Positions 1-9,614 of a DNA stretch of 64,000 nucleotides are shown piece by piece; the first letter of the stretch is position 1, and each line of letters starts with the position of its first letter. The stretch comes from Halosimplex halophilum (GTDB taxonomy: Archaea; Halobacteriota; Halobacteria; Halobacteriales; Haloarculaceae). The stretch is from positions 1,488,001 through 1,552,000 of the forward strand of contig NZ_ML214297.1 in the NCBI RefSeq assembly GCF_004698125.1, given 5' to 3'. Under the pieces are notes generated by a model, which was not told where the DNA came from, did not search any database, and was given only the letters and a program-made list of their open reading frames with translations. Made by a program: the position numbers and the translations under genes.

Positions 1-26
1 CCGGCCACCGGATCGACGTGGAGTAG
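1..26 (+). CDS. 3' end of an unidentified upstream gene (partial)
   Basis: Reading from base 3, the frame gives Gly-His-Arg-Ile-Asp-Val-Glu and then TAG at 24-26, which would be the C-terminus of a gene entering from the left. Seven residues are too few to identify it. In archaea the pantoate kinase gene can neighbour the phosphopantoate-beta-alanine ligase gene that follows here, so that is a guess from context only. A 7-bp inverted repeat (CCGAAAA at 47-53, TTTTCGG at 61-67) follows and could act in termination. Confidence 0.3.
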
Positions 27-90
27 CCGGTCCCGCGTCGATACGACCGAAAACGTCGGCTTTTCGGCGCTCGCCCGCGAGCGTCCGGGC

Positions 91-900
91 ATGACCGACG
101 CCGACATCGAGATCCCCGAGAGCCACCCCCGCTACGAGTCGCTGCTCACCCGCCACCGCATCGAGGCGGGCGTCGACGCCGGGATCACCTCCCGCCAGGG
201 ACTCATCGCGCAGGGCCGCGGCGAGGCGTTCGACTACCTGCTCGGCGAACGGACGCTCCCTTCTGCCGACGCCGCCGAGCGGGCGGCGGCCGCCCACCTC
301 CTGCTGGCCGACCACCCCGTCCTCTCGGTCAACGGCAACGTCGCCGCGCTGGTCCCGGGCGAGATCGTCGACCTCGCCGAGGCGACGGGCGCCGACATCG
401 AGGTGAACCTGTTCAACCGGACCGACGAGCGCATGGAGCGGATCGCCGACCACCTCCGCGAGCACGGCGCGAGCGAGGTGAAGGGGCTGGCCGCCGACGG
501 GACGATCCCGGGCCTGGACCACGAGCGGGCGAAGGTCGACGCCGACGGCATCGGCGACGCCGACGTGGTGCTGGTCCCGCTGGAGGACGGCGACCGCGCC
601 GAGGCGCTGGGCGAACTCGGCAAGGTCGAGGTCGTGATCGACCTCAACCCGATGTCGCGCTCGGCTCGGGCCGCCGACGTGCCGATCGTCGACAACGTGA
701 TCCGCGCGGTCCCGGGGATCACCGACCACGCCCGCGATCTGTCCGACGCCGACCGCGAGACCCTCGAATCTATCGTCGCCGAGTTCGACGCAACCGAGGC
801 GCTGGCGGCCGCCGAGCGGGCGATCAGAGAGGGCGGCGACGGGGACGGCCAGGGTAACGGCGAAGGGGAGTGCGACGGAGACGTGGACGGCGAGGCCTGA
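91..900 (+). CDS. 4-phosphopantoate--beta-alanine ligase (phosphopantothenate synthetase)
   Basis: Archaeal cytosolic enzyme of coenzyme A synthesis, joining 4-phosphopantoate and beta-alanine with ATP to give 4-phosphopantothenate; with pantoate kinase it replaces bacterial PanC and PanK. The 269-residue protein opens with the typical family block IPESHPRYESLLTRHR (residues 8-23), followed by the conserved GLIAQGRGEAFDYLLGE stretch near residue 37 and the NVAALVPGE segment near 83. Length fits the family (about 250 residues) apart from an acidic Gly/Asp/Glu tail after residue 247, which is probably disordered. The first ATG is used; no clear ribosome-binding site precedes it, in keeping with a leaderless or short-leader transcript. 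It converges on hutH with a 25-bp gap. Function is assigned with good confidence from whole-protein similarity. Confidence 0.9.
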   Translation: MTDADIEIPESHPRYESLLTRHRIEAGVDAGITSRQGLIAQGRGEAFDYLLGERTLPSADAAERAAAAHLLLADHPVLSVNGNVAALVPGEIVDLAEATGADIEVNLFNRTDERMERIADHLREHGASEVKGLAADGTIPGLDHERAKVDADGIGDADVVLVPLEDGDRAEALGELGKVEVVIDLNPMSRSARAADVPIVDNVIRAVPGITDHARDLSDADRETLESIVAEFDATEALAAAERAIREGGDGDGQGNGEGECDGDVDGEA

Positions 901-925
901 GCGGCGCGAACCCCGAGCCGATTAG

Positions 926-2530
926 TCAGTCCAGCGGCTCGTCCAGCGCCGCGTTCACCCGTTCTTCGAGGGCGCCCGAGGTCACGAGGTCGGCGACGGC
1001 GGCCATCTCGTCGGCGAGCGGGCGGTCGCCCTCCAGCGGCGGGACGCGCTCCCGGACGGCCTCGTAGGCCGCGCCGCTACCGCGACCGGGGGCGAGGTCG
1101 TCGTCGACGAACTCGGCGGCCTGAGCACCGCACAGGAGTTCGACCCCGAGGACGCGGGCGACGCGGTCGGCCGTCTCGCGGGCGCCCCACGCGGCGGCCG
1201 CGCTCATGCTGACGTGGTCCTCCTGGTTGCCGCTGACGGGGGTGTTGTCCGTCGACGGCCGACCCGTACTCCGGCACTCGTTGACGAGCGCGGCGGCGGT
1301 GTACTGGGCGATCATGTAGCCCGAGCGCAGGCCCGGATCCGTGGTCAGGAACGGCGGGAGGTGCGGTTCCTGGGTGTTGGGGTTGAGCATCCGGTCGACG
1401 CGGCGCTCGCTGATGGCGGCCAGGTCCGTCAGGGCGGCGGCGAGGTAGTCCAGGCGGTGGGCGAGCGGCGCGCCGTGGAAGTTGCCGCCGGAGAGGACCG
1501 CGGCGCGGTCGGTACCGCTGGCGCGGTCGGTCGCCGCCGTGGCCCCGTCGTCGGTCCGGTCGGCGATCGAGTCCCGGCGGAAGACGAGCGGGTTGTCGGT
1601 GGCGCTGTTGAGTTCCGTCTCGACCGCCTCCCGGAGGTGGGCGACGGCGTCGCGCACGGCGCCGTGGACCTGCGGGAGACAGCGCGTCGAGTAGGCGTCC
1701 TGGACGCGGTCGCAGTTGCGGTGGGAGTCGACGATCCCCGAGTCGGCGGTCAGCCGCCGGAGGTTCGCCGCGCTCGCGGCCTGGCCGTCGTGGGGGCGAA
1801 CCGCCTGGATCGCCGGGTGGCTCGGCACCGGCGAACTCATCGTGACCTCGGTCGTGAGCGCGCCGGCGGTGTCGGCCGCCCGGACCAGTCGCTCCGTGTC
1901 GACCACGAGCAGCGCGCCGATCCCGACCGTCAACTGCGTGCCGTTGATGAGCGCCAGCCCCTCCTTCGCGCGGAGCGTCAGCGGCTCCAGCCCCGCGCGG
2001 GCGAGCGCCGCCTCGCCGTCGAGGCGTTCGCCCTCGATCTCGGCTTCGCCCTCGCCGAGGAGGACGACGGTCGCGTGGGCCAGCGGCGCGAGGTCGCCGC
2101 TCGCGCCGAGGCTCCCCGTCCGCGGGACGACGGGGTGGACGCCCTCGTTCAGCAGCGCCGCGAGGTGGTCGACGACGACCTCGCGGACGCCGGAGTACCC
2201 CTTGACGAGCGCGTTGACCCGGGCGACCAGCATCGCGCGGACCGCCTCGGTGGGCAGTTCCTCGCCGCTGCCGGCGCTGTGGCTCCGCAGAAGGTTGGTC
2301 TGTAGCTGCGCGACCTCCTCGCGGGGGATCCGTTCGTCGACGAGTTCGCCGAAGCCCGTGTTGACGCCGTAGACGGCCTCGTCGCTCTCGACGACATCGT
2401 CGACGCGCTCGCGGGCGGTTCGGACCGCCTCCCGCGCGTCGTCGGTGACCGACACCGGGACGCCGTCGCGGGCGACCGCCGCGACCTCCGCGGGCGTCAG
2501 CGACTCGCCGTCGAGGACGACTTCGGTCAT
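926..2530 (-). CDS. hutH: histidine ammonia-lyase
   Basis: First enzyme of histidine breakdown: non-oxidative removal of ammonia from L-histidine to give urocanate, in the cytosol. The 534-residue protein carries the Ala-Ser-Gly triad (residues 143-145, within GSLGASGDLAP) that cyclises to the MIO electrophile, plus the GVNTGFG segment at 55-61 and the SGNQEDHVSM block in the C-terminal half, all typical of the family. The start chosen is the ATG that overlaps the hutI stop by four bases (ATGA); an in-frame start 45 bases upstream would add a basic leader unlike the family. It is the last gene of the hut operon (hutU-hutG-hutI-hutH), so it is probably co-transcribed and translationally coupled with hutI. 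Confidence 0.96.
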   Translation of the reverse strand: MTEVVLDGESLTPAEVAAVARDGVPVSVTDDAREAVRTARERVDDVVESDEAVYGVNTGFGELVDERIPREEVAQLQTNLLRSHSAGSGEELPTEAVRAMLVARVNALVKGYSGVREVVVDHLAALLNEGVHPVVPRTGSLGASGDLAPLAHATVVLLGEGEAEIEGERLDGEAALARAGLEPLTLRAKEGLALINGTQLTVGIGALLVVDTERLVRAADTAGALTTEVTMSSPVPSHPAIQAVRPHDGQAASAANLRRLTADSGIVDSHRNCDRVQDAYSTRCLPQVHGAVRDAVAHLREAVETELNSATDNPLVFRRDSIADRTDDGATAATDRASGTDRAAVLSGGNFHGAPLAHRLDYLAAALTDLAAISERRVDRMLNPNTQEPHLPPFLTTDPGLRSGYMIAQYTAAALVNECRSTGRPSTDNTPVSGNQEDHVSMSAAAAWGARETADRVARVLGVELLCGAQAAEFVDDDLAPGRGSGAAYEAVRERVPPLEGDRPLADEMAAVADLVTSGALEERVNAALDEPLD

Positions 2531-3846
2531 CGCTCGCCCCCCGAGTCGGCATCTCGGTCGCGCTCGCCGGTCCACTCGGGACCGACGACTGGGCGTCCGT
2601 CCTTGAGGACGGTGGCGACGCGGTTGATCCCGTAGCTGTAGGGGACGTGGACGTGCGAGGGCGCGTCGAGGACGACCAGATCGGCGGGCGCGCCCTCGCG
2701 GACGACGCCCAGGTCGGGGCGGTCGAGCGCGCGGGCGCCGTTGCGGGTGCCGGCGACCAGCGCCTCGGCCGGCGTGAGCCCCATCTCGACGCAGGCCAGC
2801 GCGCTCGCGAAGGCCATGCTCTGGGAGTGGCAGTTCGGGTTGAAATCGGTGGCGACGGCGACGGGCGCACCCGAATCGACCATCGCCCGTCCGTCGGCGT
2901 AGTCGGCGCCGAGACCGAAGGCGGTGCCCGGCAGGAGCGCGGGCGTCACGTCCGCCTCCACGAGCGCCGCCACGTCCTCGTCGGTGGCGTGCAGGAGGTG
3001 GTCTGCGCTGGCGGCGCCGACCTCGGCGGCGAGTTTCGCCCCGCCGCGGTGGGCGAGTTCCTCGGCGTGGACCTTCGGCGTCAGGCCGCGCTCGGCGCCG
3101 GCTTCCAGTACCCGCCGCGACTGGTCGACGGTGAACGCCCCCTCGTCGCAGAACACGTCGCAGAACTCCGCGATCCCCTGTTTCTCGACCGCGGGCAGCT
3201 GTTCGGAGACCACGCGGTCGACGTAGTCGTCGGCGTCGACGGGGTCGCCCTCGCCGTACTCGTCGTCCGGACGGTCCGCCGGCCTGGGGACGGCGTGGGC
3301 GCCCATGAACGTCGGGACCACGTCGACCGGGTGGCGGTCGTCGGCGCGGTCGACGGCGTCGAGCATCCGCAGCTCCGTCTCGGTGTCGAGGCCGTAGCCC
3401 GACTTCACCTCGACGGTGGTGGTGCCGTGGGCGACCATCACGTCGAGGTGCTCGAGCAGGTTGTCCAGCAGTTCCTCGCCGCTCGCCGCCCGGGTCGCAC
3501 GGACGGTGCGGTGGATGCCGCCGCCGCTCGCGAGCAGTTCGCCGTAGGTCGTCCCGCGGAGTTTCGCCTCGAACTCGTCGGATCGGTCGCCGGCGAAACA
3601 GGCGTGGGTGTGGGAGTCGACGTAGCCGGGGATCACCGCGCGACCGGTGGCGTCCACGTCGTGTACGGCGTTTTCGGGCGGATACTCGCGGGTCACCTCG
3701 TCGGTCGGGCCGACCGCCGCGATCTCGCCGTCGACGACCGCGACCGCTGCGTCGGAACGGAGCCCCGCGGGGTCGTCGCTCTGGAGGTCCCCCGTCGCGG
3801 TGGCGAGTTCGATGGCGCCGTGGACGACGGCAGTGAGCTCAGCCAT
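2527..3846 (-). CDS. hutI: imidazolonepropionase
   Basis: Third step of the histidine pathway: hydrolysis of 4-imidazolone-5-propionate to N-formimino-L-glutamate by a metal-dependent amidohydrolase. The 439-residue protein has the first metal-binding pair in VDSHTHACF (His79, His81), a later [12 protein letters not shown] segment supplying another metal histidine, and the ATDFNPN motif of the C-terminal barrel. Length is slightly above the usual ~405 residues because of small acidic insertions typical of halophilic proteins, for example near residue 190. Its start overlaps the end of hutG by eight bases and its stop overlaps the hutH start by four, so translation is tightly coupled through the operon. 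Confidence 0.96.
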   Translation of the reverse strand: MAELTAVVHGAIELATATGDLQSDDPAGLRSDAAVAVVDGEIAAVGPTDEVTREYPPENAVHDVDATGRAVIPGYVDSHTHACFAGDRSDEFEAKLRGTTYGELLASGGGIHRTVRATRAASGEELLDNLLEHLDVMVAHGTTTVEVKSGYGLDTETELRMLDAVDRADDRHPVDVVPTFMGAHAVPRPADRPDDEYGEGDPVDADDYVDRVVSEQLPAVEKQGIAEFCDVFCDEGAFTVDQSRRVLEAGAERGLTPKVHAEELAHRGGAKLAAEVGAASADHLLHATDEDVAALVEADVTPALLPGTAFGLGADYADGRAMVDSGAPVAVATDFNPNCHSQSMAFASALACVEMGLTPAEALVAGTRNGARALDRPDLGVVREGAPADLVVLDAPSHVHVPYSYGINRVATVLKDGRPVVGPEWTGERDRDADSGGER

Positions 3847-4933
3847 CGAGCGCCCCCCTGCGGGAGTGGCGACCCTTCGGCGCGGCGAGGCTGGCGAGGA
3901 AGTGCGCGACCGCGCGGGCAGCGGCGTCGACGGTCCGCCGCCCCCGATCGAGCGGCGGCGCGCACTCGACGACCTCGAAGCCCGCCACGCGGCCGTGGGT
4001 CGCGACGTGTTCGAGCAGCCGATACAGTTCCCGGGTCGTCAGGCCGCCCGGCGTCGGCGCGCTGACGCCCGGCGCGGCCGCCGCGTCGAGCACGTCCACG
4101 TCGACGCTGACGTAGATGGCGTCCACGTCGCCGAGCGAGGCGATGGCGTCGTCCATCGCGTCGATGGGATCGGAGGCCACGTCGGCCGGCGTGAAGACGC
4201 GCCCTCCCTGTTCGTGGAGGTAGTCGTGGTAGGCCGTCGAGGTCTCGAAGTTCCGGGCACCGACGACGGCGAGTTCGTCGAGCCCGTCGGCGAACAGCTG
4301 CCGGTAGGGCGTGCCGCTCGTCGGGCCGGTCCCGTCGCGGATCTGTCGGCAGTCGAGGTGGGCGTCGAAGCTGATGGCGCCCAGCGACCCCCGTTCCAGC
4401 AGCGGCGCGGCGTTCGGGTAGGTCAGCGAGTTGTCGCCCCCGAGGAAGACGGGGACGACGCCCCGGCCGTAGAGGTGCTCGGTCGCCGCCCGGACGCGCT
4501 CCTGGACGGTCGCGACCGACGGCTCGTCGGAGTCGGTGCCGTCGTCGGTACGAAGCGCTGCCACGTCCCCCAGGTCACCGAGGCCGACGCCCGGGCCGGT
4601 CGGCCCGTGGATCCGCTCGTTCGGGACGTTCTCGCCGTCCTCGTCGGCGGGGTCGCCCGCGACGGAGATCGGTCCCTGGTCGACGTGGTGGGTCTTCGCC
4701 GCCGCGAGCGACTCGCGGATCGCCGCCGGACCCTCGACCGCGCCGCGCCGGCCGATGACCGCGCCGTCGTACGGTTCGCCGACGAACACCGCGCCGTACT
4801 CGTCGAGGTCGTCGAGCGTGGTCGGCTTCACCACGTCGCCGAACTGCTCGTCGTTGGGGTCCGCGGAGGGGCCGACCCACTCGGGCGGTGAGGTCAGCGG
4901 GTCCGCGGCGGTCTCGCGAGCGTCGTCACTCAT
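3839..4933 (-). CDS. hutG: formimidoylglutamase (arginase/agmatinase family)
   Basis: Last step of the pathway: hydrolysis of N-formimino-L-glutamate to glutamate and formamide by a binuclear-manganese ureohydrolase. The three metal-binding signatures of the arginase superfamily are present in order: [18 protein letters not shown] and [10 protein letters not shown], followed by the conserved [12 protein letters not shown] segment near the C-terminus. The 364-residue protein has an extended acidic N-terminus compared with bacterial HutG (about 320). The gene lies between hutU and hutI with eight-base overlaps on both sides. A bare arginase or agmatinase would share the motifs, but the hut context makes HutG the clear choice. 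Confidence 0.93.
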   Translation of the reverse strand: MSDDARETAADPLTSPPEWVGPSADPNDEQFGDVVKPTTLDDLDEYGAVFVGEPYDGAVIGRRGAVEGPAAIRESLAAAKTHHVDQGPISVAGDPADEDGENVPNERIHGPTGPGVGLGDLGDVAALRTDDGTDSDEPSVATVQERVRAATEHLYGRGVVPVFLGGDNSLTYPNAAPLLERGSLGAISFDAHLDCRQIRDGTGPTSGTPYRQLFADGLDELAVVGARNFETSTAYHDYLHEQGGRVFTPADVASDPIDAMDDAIASLGDVDAIYVSVDVDVLDAAAAPGVSAPTPGGLTTRELYRLLEHVATHGRVAGFEVVECAPPLDRGRRTVDAAARAVAHFLASLAAPKGRHSRRGALDG

Positions 4934-6716
4934 CCCGGTCCTCCATCGGGACCGCGATATCCGATTCGCGGGCCTGCTCCAGCGCCGACTCGTAGCCCGC
5001 GTCGGCGTGGCGGACGACGCCCGTGCCGGGGTCGGTCGTGAACACGCGCCTGGCCGTCTCGGCGGCCAGGTCGGTGCCGTCGAGGACGACGTGGTTGTTG
5101 GTGTGGAGGGCGTTGCCGATGCCGACGCCGCCCCCGTCGTGGACGGAGACGATGTCGGCGCCCGCCGCGCAGTTGAGCAGGGCGTTGAGGATCGGCCAGT
5201 CGGCGACGGCGTCCGAGCCGTCTTTCATGTCCTCCGTCTCCCGGTTCGGCGAGGCGACGCTGCCGGCGTCGAGGTGGTCGCGCGTGACGACCACGGGCGC
5301 CCGGATCTCCCCGTCCGCGACGAGGTCGTTGATCCGCAGGGCGAAGCGGGCCCGTTCGGTCAGTCCCCCCGAATCCGTGTCCGCGCCCAGCCAGCAGACC
5401 CGCGCGGGGAGCCCCTGGAACGACACCTGCTCCCGGGCGAGGTCGATCCAGCGATGCAGGGCGTCCTTCTCCGGGAACAGTTCCTTGACGGCCTCGTCGG
5501 TCCGGTGGATGTCGGCGGGGTCGCCCGACAGCGCCACCCAGCGGAACGGACCCTTGCCCCCGCAGAACAGCGGGCGGACGTAGGCAGGGACGAAGCCCGG
5601 GAAATCGAAGGCGTCGCGGTCTTCGTCGGCCGCGCCCGACAGCGGCCAGGACTGATCGTCGCTCTCCTCCCCCCGCTCGGCCCGGAAGTCCGCGACCTGG
5701 CCGCGGATGTTGTTGCCGTACTCGACGGCGACGGCGCCGCGCTCCTGCATCTCCAGGATGGCGTCGACGTGGCGTTCCATCGTCGCCAGGCTCTCGCGCT
5801 CGTAGCGCTCGGGGTCGCGCTCGCGCAACTCGTCGGCCTTCGCCACAGTGTAGCCCGACGGGTAGTACCCCTCCAGGGCGTCGTGGGCGGCCGTCTGGTC
5901 GGTGACGACGTCGGGGACGAACCCCCGTTCGAGCATCGCTTCGAGCATGTCGGCGGCGTTCGTGTGCACCCCCACGGAGTAGCGCTCGCCGGCCGCCGCG
6001 GCCGCCTCGGCGCGCTCGATGGCCTCGTCGAGGTCGTCGGTCTTCTCCTCGCAGTAGCCCGTCCCGATGCGGCGGTCGATACGGTCCTCGTCGACCTCCG
6101 CGGCGACGCAGACCCCCTCGTTCATCGTCACCGCGAGCGGCTGTGCGCCGCCCATCCCGCCGAGCCCGCCCGTGACGACGATCCGACCCTCCAGCGACCC
6201 GCCGAAGTGCTGGCGGCCCGCTTCGGCCAGCGTCTCGTAGGTGCCCTGGACGATGCCCTGGGTCCCGATGTAGGCCCACGACCCGGCGGTCATCTGCCCG
6301 TACATGATCAGGCCCTTCGCTTCGAGTTCGTGGAAGTGCTCCCAGGTGTCCCAGCGGCCGACGAGGTTCGAGTTGGCGATGAGGACGCGCGGCGCTCGTT
6401 CGTGCGTCTCGAACCGTCCCACGGGCTTGCCCGACTGGACGAGCAGCGTCTCGGTCTCGCCGAGGTCGTGCAGTTCCCCGACGATGGCGTCGTAGGCGTC
6501 CCACGAGCGGGCGGCGCGGCCGGTCCCGCCGTAGACGACCAGGTCCTCGGGTCGCTCGGCGACCTCGGGGTCGAGGTTGTTGTCGAGCATCCGGAGGGCG
6601 GCCTCCTGACGCCAGCCCTCGCACTCGATGTCGGTCCCCGTCGACGCCCCCGGGTCGGCCCGCCACCGGTCGCTCGGTTCGCCGACCGCGGCGTCGTCGG
6701 GCTCCTGCTGTGGCAT
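4926..6716 (-). CDS. hutU: urocanate hydratase
   Basis: Second step of histidine breakdown: addition of water to urocanate with tightly bound NAD+ as electrophile, giving 4-imidazolone-5-propionate. The 596-residue protein has the family's [13 protein letters not shown] glycine-rich NAD-binding segment near residue 178, a highly conserved middle part ([15 protein letters not shown] near 140) and the C-terminal [16 protein letters not shown] block. It is somewhat longer than bacterial HutU (about 555) through an acidic N-terminal extension. It is the first gene of the leftward hut operon; the 75 bp upstream contain a weak A/T-rich box (around 6740-6750) that could be the operon promoter. No dedicated regulator gene is adjacent. 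Confidence 0.96.
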   Translation of the reverse strand: MPQQEPDDAAVGEPSDRWRADPGASTGTDIECEGWRQEAALRMLDNNLDPEVAERPEDLVVYGGTGRAARSWDAYDAIVGELHDLGETETLLVQSGKPVGRFETHERAPRVLIANSNLVGRWDTWEHFHELEAKGLIMYGQMTAGSWAYIGTQGIVQGTYETLAEAGRQHFGGSLEGRIVVTGGLGGMGGAQPLAVTMNEGVCVAAEVDEDRIDRRIGTGYCEEKTDDLDEAIERAEAAAAAGERYSVGVHTNAADMLEAMLERGFVPDVVTDQTAAHDALEGYYPSGYTVAKADELRERDPERYERESLATMERHVDAILEMQERGAVAVEYGNNIRGQVADFRAERGEESDDQSWPLSGAADEDRDAFDFPGFVPAYVRPLFCGGKGPFRWVALSGDPADIHRTDEAVKELFPEKDALHRWIDLAREQVSFQGLPARVCWLGADTDSGGLTERARFALRINDLVADGEIRAPVVVTRDHLDAGSVASPNRETEDMKDGSDAVADWPILNALLNCAAGADIVSVHDGGGVGIGNALHTNNHVVLDGTDLAAETARRVFTTDPGTGVVRHADAGYESALEQARESDIAVPMEDRDE

Positions 6717-6791
6717 ACGGTAGCTTGGAGCGAGACGGACAAAAGCGCGATGCCGGCGGGCGTCGGGGCGGTCCGGTAGGGGACGACTCGG

Positions 6792-8054
6792 CTACGGCGC
6801 GGCGACGGTGACGTTGCCGGCGGTCCCGCTGGCGGTGGCGTTCGCGACGAACGGCTCCGGACCGGCGAAGGCGACCACCGTCTCCTCCCCGACGCGCGCC
6901 GTTTCGACGCTCGTCGCGTTGCGTCCCTCCAGGTCGGTTTCGAGGTCCGAGACGGCCGCGGCGAGTTCGTCAGCGTCGTCGGGCGAGTCCATCCGGAGGG
7001 TCCAGGCGACGCCGGCGGCGTCGTCGCCGTCGAACCGGACGATCCGGCCGGCGCCCCACCCGGTCGCGGCGGTGTCGACGCGCTCGTCGGAGAGGCCGGC
7101 GTGGAGCCACGCCCGGAGTTCGATCTCGCCGCCGTCCCGGCGTTCCCCGACCGTCCAGCGGTCGCCGGCTTCGGCGGTCACAGTGAGTTCGCGGACCGGT
7201 TCCTCGCCGGGAGCGAGGCGGTGGACCACCTGTTCTTCGGTCCGGGGCGGCGACTGGTGGATGACCGAGAAGTTCGCCGGCGAGTCGACCCGCGCCTCGA
7301 CGTACTGGGCACCGAAGTACACCTGTCCGGCCACCGTCCGGTAGGTGCCGGGCGCGTTGTCGTAGATGCACTCGCGCATCTCGACGGGTCGCTTTCCGTT
7401 CCAGCGCCTGTCGTAGCGGTCTGCGTACCGGTCGGTGATGTACACCACCTTCGCCTCTGTGAGGCTGTCGGCCACCTCGCCGTCCCTGACCGCCTCGACG
7501 AACTCCGACGGTCCCGTCCGGAACGAGTGGGCGAACTCGTGGACGAGCAACAGTTCTGTGCTCCCGGCCGAGACGTTCCCTTTCGTGATGGCCACCGTAC
7601 TATCGCCCGTGCCCCTCCCCGGATAGATCGGTCCGCACTCGGCCATCGATCCCTCGTCTGCATGGAGGCCGAGCGCCGTCTGCGTCGGACTCGGTTCGAG
7701 CCTCCCGAGGTCGACCGGGTCCCGGTCTTCGAGCACCACCTCGAACGCCGGTCTGTTCTCGTTCGTCAGCCGCTCGACCCGTCGGTACACCGTCGTCGCG
7801 TTGAACGGGAGCGTCCCATTCCTGACTGCGACGCGGTCGCTCTCGCCGATACCCGATCCGGCCGACTCGTCGCCGCTCTCGGTCGGCGACGGGGCCTGTC
7901 CGCCGGGCGGCGCGGTCGACGTCGCCGGCGACTCGGTGCCGGCGGCGTCTGGCGTCGGACCCTGTGTGGTGCTCGCGCCGAACGGCGCTCCGCACCCCGC
8001 GAGGACGAGCAACGCGGCGAGCGACAGCGTCGGGAGGACTCGACGGTTCGCCAT
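6792..8054 (-). CDS. lipoprotein with gluzincin (HExxH) peptidase-like domain, copy 1
   Basis: Predicted exported lipoprotein of 420 residues. A signal sequence ends in the lipobox LVLAGC with Cys21, followed by a Ser/Thr/Pro/Gly-rich linker to about residue 70. The folded part has HEFAH (His172, Glu173, His176) and, 24 residues on, a Glu in LTEAKVVYITDRYADRY (Glu200). HExxH plus a downstream Glu-x3-VxY block is the layout of the gluzincin 'peptidase MA-like' fold, so zinc binding is likely; proteolysis itself is inferred. A TATA-like box (about 8069-8078) lies about 15-24 nt before the ATG, fitting a leaderless mRNA. It is a clear paralogue of the next gene upstream (same order of motifs, shared DRYADRYDRRWNG and SVETARVGEETVVAF segments), so the two arose by tandem duplication. 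Substrate unknown. Confidence 0.75.
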   Translation of the reverse strand: MANRRVLPTLSLAALLVLAGCGAPFGASTTQGPTPDAAGTESPATSTAPPGGQAPSPTESGDESAGSGIGESDRVAVRNGTLPFNATTVYRRVERLTNENRPAFEVVLEDRDPVDLGRLEPSPTQTALGLHADEGSMAECGPIYPGRGTGDSTVAITKGNVSAGSTELLLVHEFAHSFRTGPSEFVEAVRDGEVADSLTEAKVVYITDRYADRYDRRWNGKRPVEMRECIYDNAPGTYRTVAGQVYFGAQYVEARVDSPANFSVIHQSPPRTEEQVVHRLAPGEEPVRELTVTAEAGDRWTVGERRDGGEIELRAWLHAGLSDERVDTAATGWGAGRIVRFDGDDAAGVAWTLRMDSPDDADELAAAVSDLETDLEGRNATSVETARVGEETVVAFAGPEPFVANATASGTAGNVTVAAP

Positions 8055-8105
8055 ACCGCCCCATAGAAGTATAACCTGAAAATACGTTCGGTCCGACAGT
8101 TACGG

Positions 8106-9554
8106 CTACGGAACGGTCACGGTGACGTCGTCCGCGGAGCCGGTGGCCTCCGCGTCCGCCACGAACGAGTCGGGGCCGGCGAAGGCGACGACCGTCTCCT
8201 CCCCGACGCGCGCCGTTTCGACGCTCGTCGCGTCACGCGACTCCAGCGTCGCTTCGAGGTCGTCGAAGGCCGCGGCGAGTTCCTCGGCGTCGCCGGCCGA
8301 GTCCATCCGGAGGACCCAGGCGACGGCGGTCCGCTCGTCGCGTTCGAACGTGAGCCGCTCGTCGGCGCCCCACCCGGTCGCGGCGGTGGCGGCGCGGTCG
8401 GCGTCGAGACCGGTCCGGAGCCACGACCGGAGTCGCAGTTCGCCCGCCCGCTCGCGGGTGTCGCCGACCCAGCGGCCGCGCTGGCGGACCGACACCGAGA
8501 GGTTCGCGACCCGCTCCTCGTACGGTTCGTGGCCGTGGATCACCTGTTCGGTCGTCCGGGGCGGCGAGCGGTACACCGCCGAGAGATCCGCCGGCGAGTC
8601 GACCCGCTGTGCGAAGTGGCGCGCGCCGAAGTAGTAGCGGCCGGCGAGTTCCCGGTTGGCGTCGCCGATGCGGTCGTAGATACACTCACGGATGCCCAGC
8701 GGCGTCGTGCCGTTCCAGCGCCTGTCGTAGCGGTCGGCGTACCGGTCGGCGACGTAGACAGCGCTTCCCTCCGAGAGCGAACGCCTGACCGCGAAGCTCT
8801 CGACATCGCCGACCCGGTCGTACCCCTCGACGCCGTCCTGGAGGATGTGGACGTACTCGTGGGCGAGGATCAGTTCGACGGCGTCGGCCGAGAGATTCCC
8901 CGGCGCGACCGTGACGGTGTCGTCGGTCGCGAACGCGGGATAGAACCGTCCGCACCTCGCGACCGACCCGGCGCCGCTCCGGTAGCCCAGCGCCTCGTAT
9001 ACCGGGGTGAGTTCCGCTGTCGAGAAGTTGATCGGGCCGTCGTCGTTCACCCGCACCGTCGGTGCGGGCGCGTCGGCGTCCATCACTCGCTCGACCCGCT
9101 GGTACACGGCGGTCGCGTTGACCGGGAGGTCACCGCCGCGGACGACGACGGGGTCGCTCTCGCCGACACCCTCGGAGGTCTTCCCGGCCGGCGGAACGGG
9201 CGTCGGTGCCGCCGTCGGCGTGGGTGACGGAGTCGGGGTCGGGGTCGGGGTCGCGGTCGGGGTAGGCGTCGGGGTCGGGGTAGGCGTCGGCGATGGCGTC
9301 GCCGTCGGAGTCGGAGTCGGAGTCGGAGTCGGCGATGGCGTCGCCGTCGCTACCGGGCTCGGCGTCGCCGTGGGAGTCGGCGCGGCCGAGGGAGTCCCGG
9401 TCGGTCCGGTCGACCCGTCGGCGGTCGTCGACGCGGGCATCGATCCATCGTCCGTCGCCACGGGTGTCGATCCGCCGTCGAGGAGCGTCGAGCACCCGGC
9501 GAGGACGAGCAGTGCAACGAGGAGGACGGTCGCTGTCGAGCGGCGGGGACCCAT
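8106..9554 (-). CDS. lipoprotein with gluzincin (HExxH) peptidase-like domain, copy 2, long Pro/Thr linker
   Basis: Paralogue of the neighbouring lipoprotein, 482 residues. Signal sequence with lipobox VLAGC (Cys21), then a very long Pro/Thr/Ser/Ala tract (about residues 59-120) built of TP, SP and AP dipeptides, a likely extended, possibly O-glycosylated stalk that holds the domain away from the membrane. The catalytic-type core is more canonical than in copy 1: AHEYVHILQ (His232, Glu233, His236) and SEGSAVYVADRY with Glu262 as the expected third zinc ligand. The C-terminal ~200 residues match copy 1 closely. A TATA-like box (about 9581-9589) lies 27-35 nt upstream of the ATG, so it probably has its own promoter. 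Function beyond a probable surface metallopeptidase is unknown. Confidence 0.75.
   Translation of the reverse strand: MGPRRSTATVLLVALLVLAGCSTLLDGGSTPVATDDGSMPASTTADGSTGPTGTPSAAPTPTATPSPVATATPSPTPTPTPTPTATPSPTPTPTPTPTPTATPTPTPTPSPTPTAAPTPVPPAGKTSEGVGESDPVVVRGGDLPVNATAVYQRVERVMDADAPAPTVRVNDDGPINFSTAELTPVYEALGYRSGAGSVARCGRFYPAFATDDTVTVAPGNLSADAVELILAHEYVHILQDGVEGYDRVGDVESFAVRRSLSEGSAVYVADRYADRYDRRWNGTTPLGIRECIYDRIGDANRELAGRYYFGARHFAQRVDSPADLSAVYRSPPRTTEQVIHGHEPYEERVANLSVSVRQRGRWVGDTRERAGELRLRSWLRTGLDADRAATAATGWGADERLTFERDERTAVAWVLRMDSAGDAEELAAAFDDLEATLESRDATSVETARVGEETVVAFAGPDSFVADAEATGSADDVTVTVP
9195..9380. repeat. low-complexity GTCGGG/GTCGGA repeat tract coding a Pro/Thr linker
   Basis: On the plus strand this stretch is dominated by variants of gtcggg, gtcgga, gtaggc and gtcgcc. 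In the minus-strand reading frame these are codons for Pro and Thr with occasional Ser and Ala, forming the linker of the lipoprotein. The near-identical six-base units suggest growth by replication slippage, and tract length is likely to vary between strains. Confidence 0.85.
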
Positions 9555-9614
9555 CGTCCGAACCTGCGTGTGTCAACCAGTAAATACCATCGGTCAGTGA
9601 GACAGTCCCTGTAG

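Noticed and set aside
47-67. Inverted repeat CCGAAAA/TTTTCGG as a firm terminator
   Set aside because: It is short and lies directly before the next gene; kept only as a remark with the partial upstream gene.
9195-9380. Regular short repeats that could suggest a CRISPR or regulatory array
   Set aside because: Units are six bases with no spacers and lie within a protein frame encoding a Pro/Thr linker.
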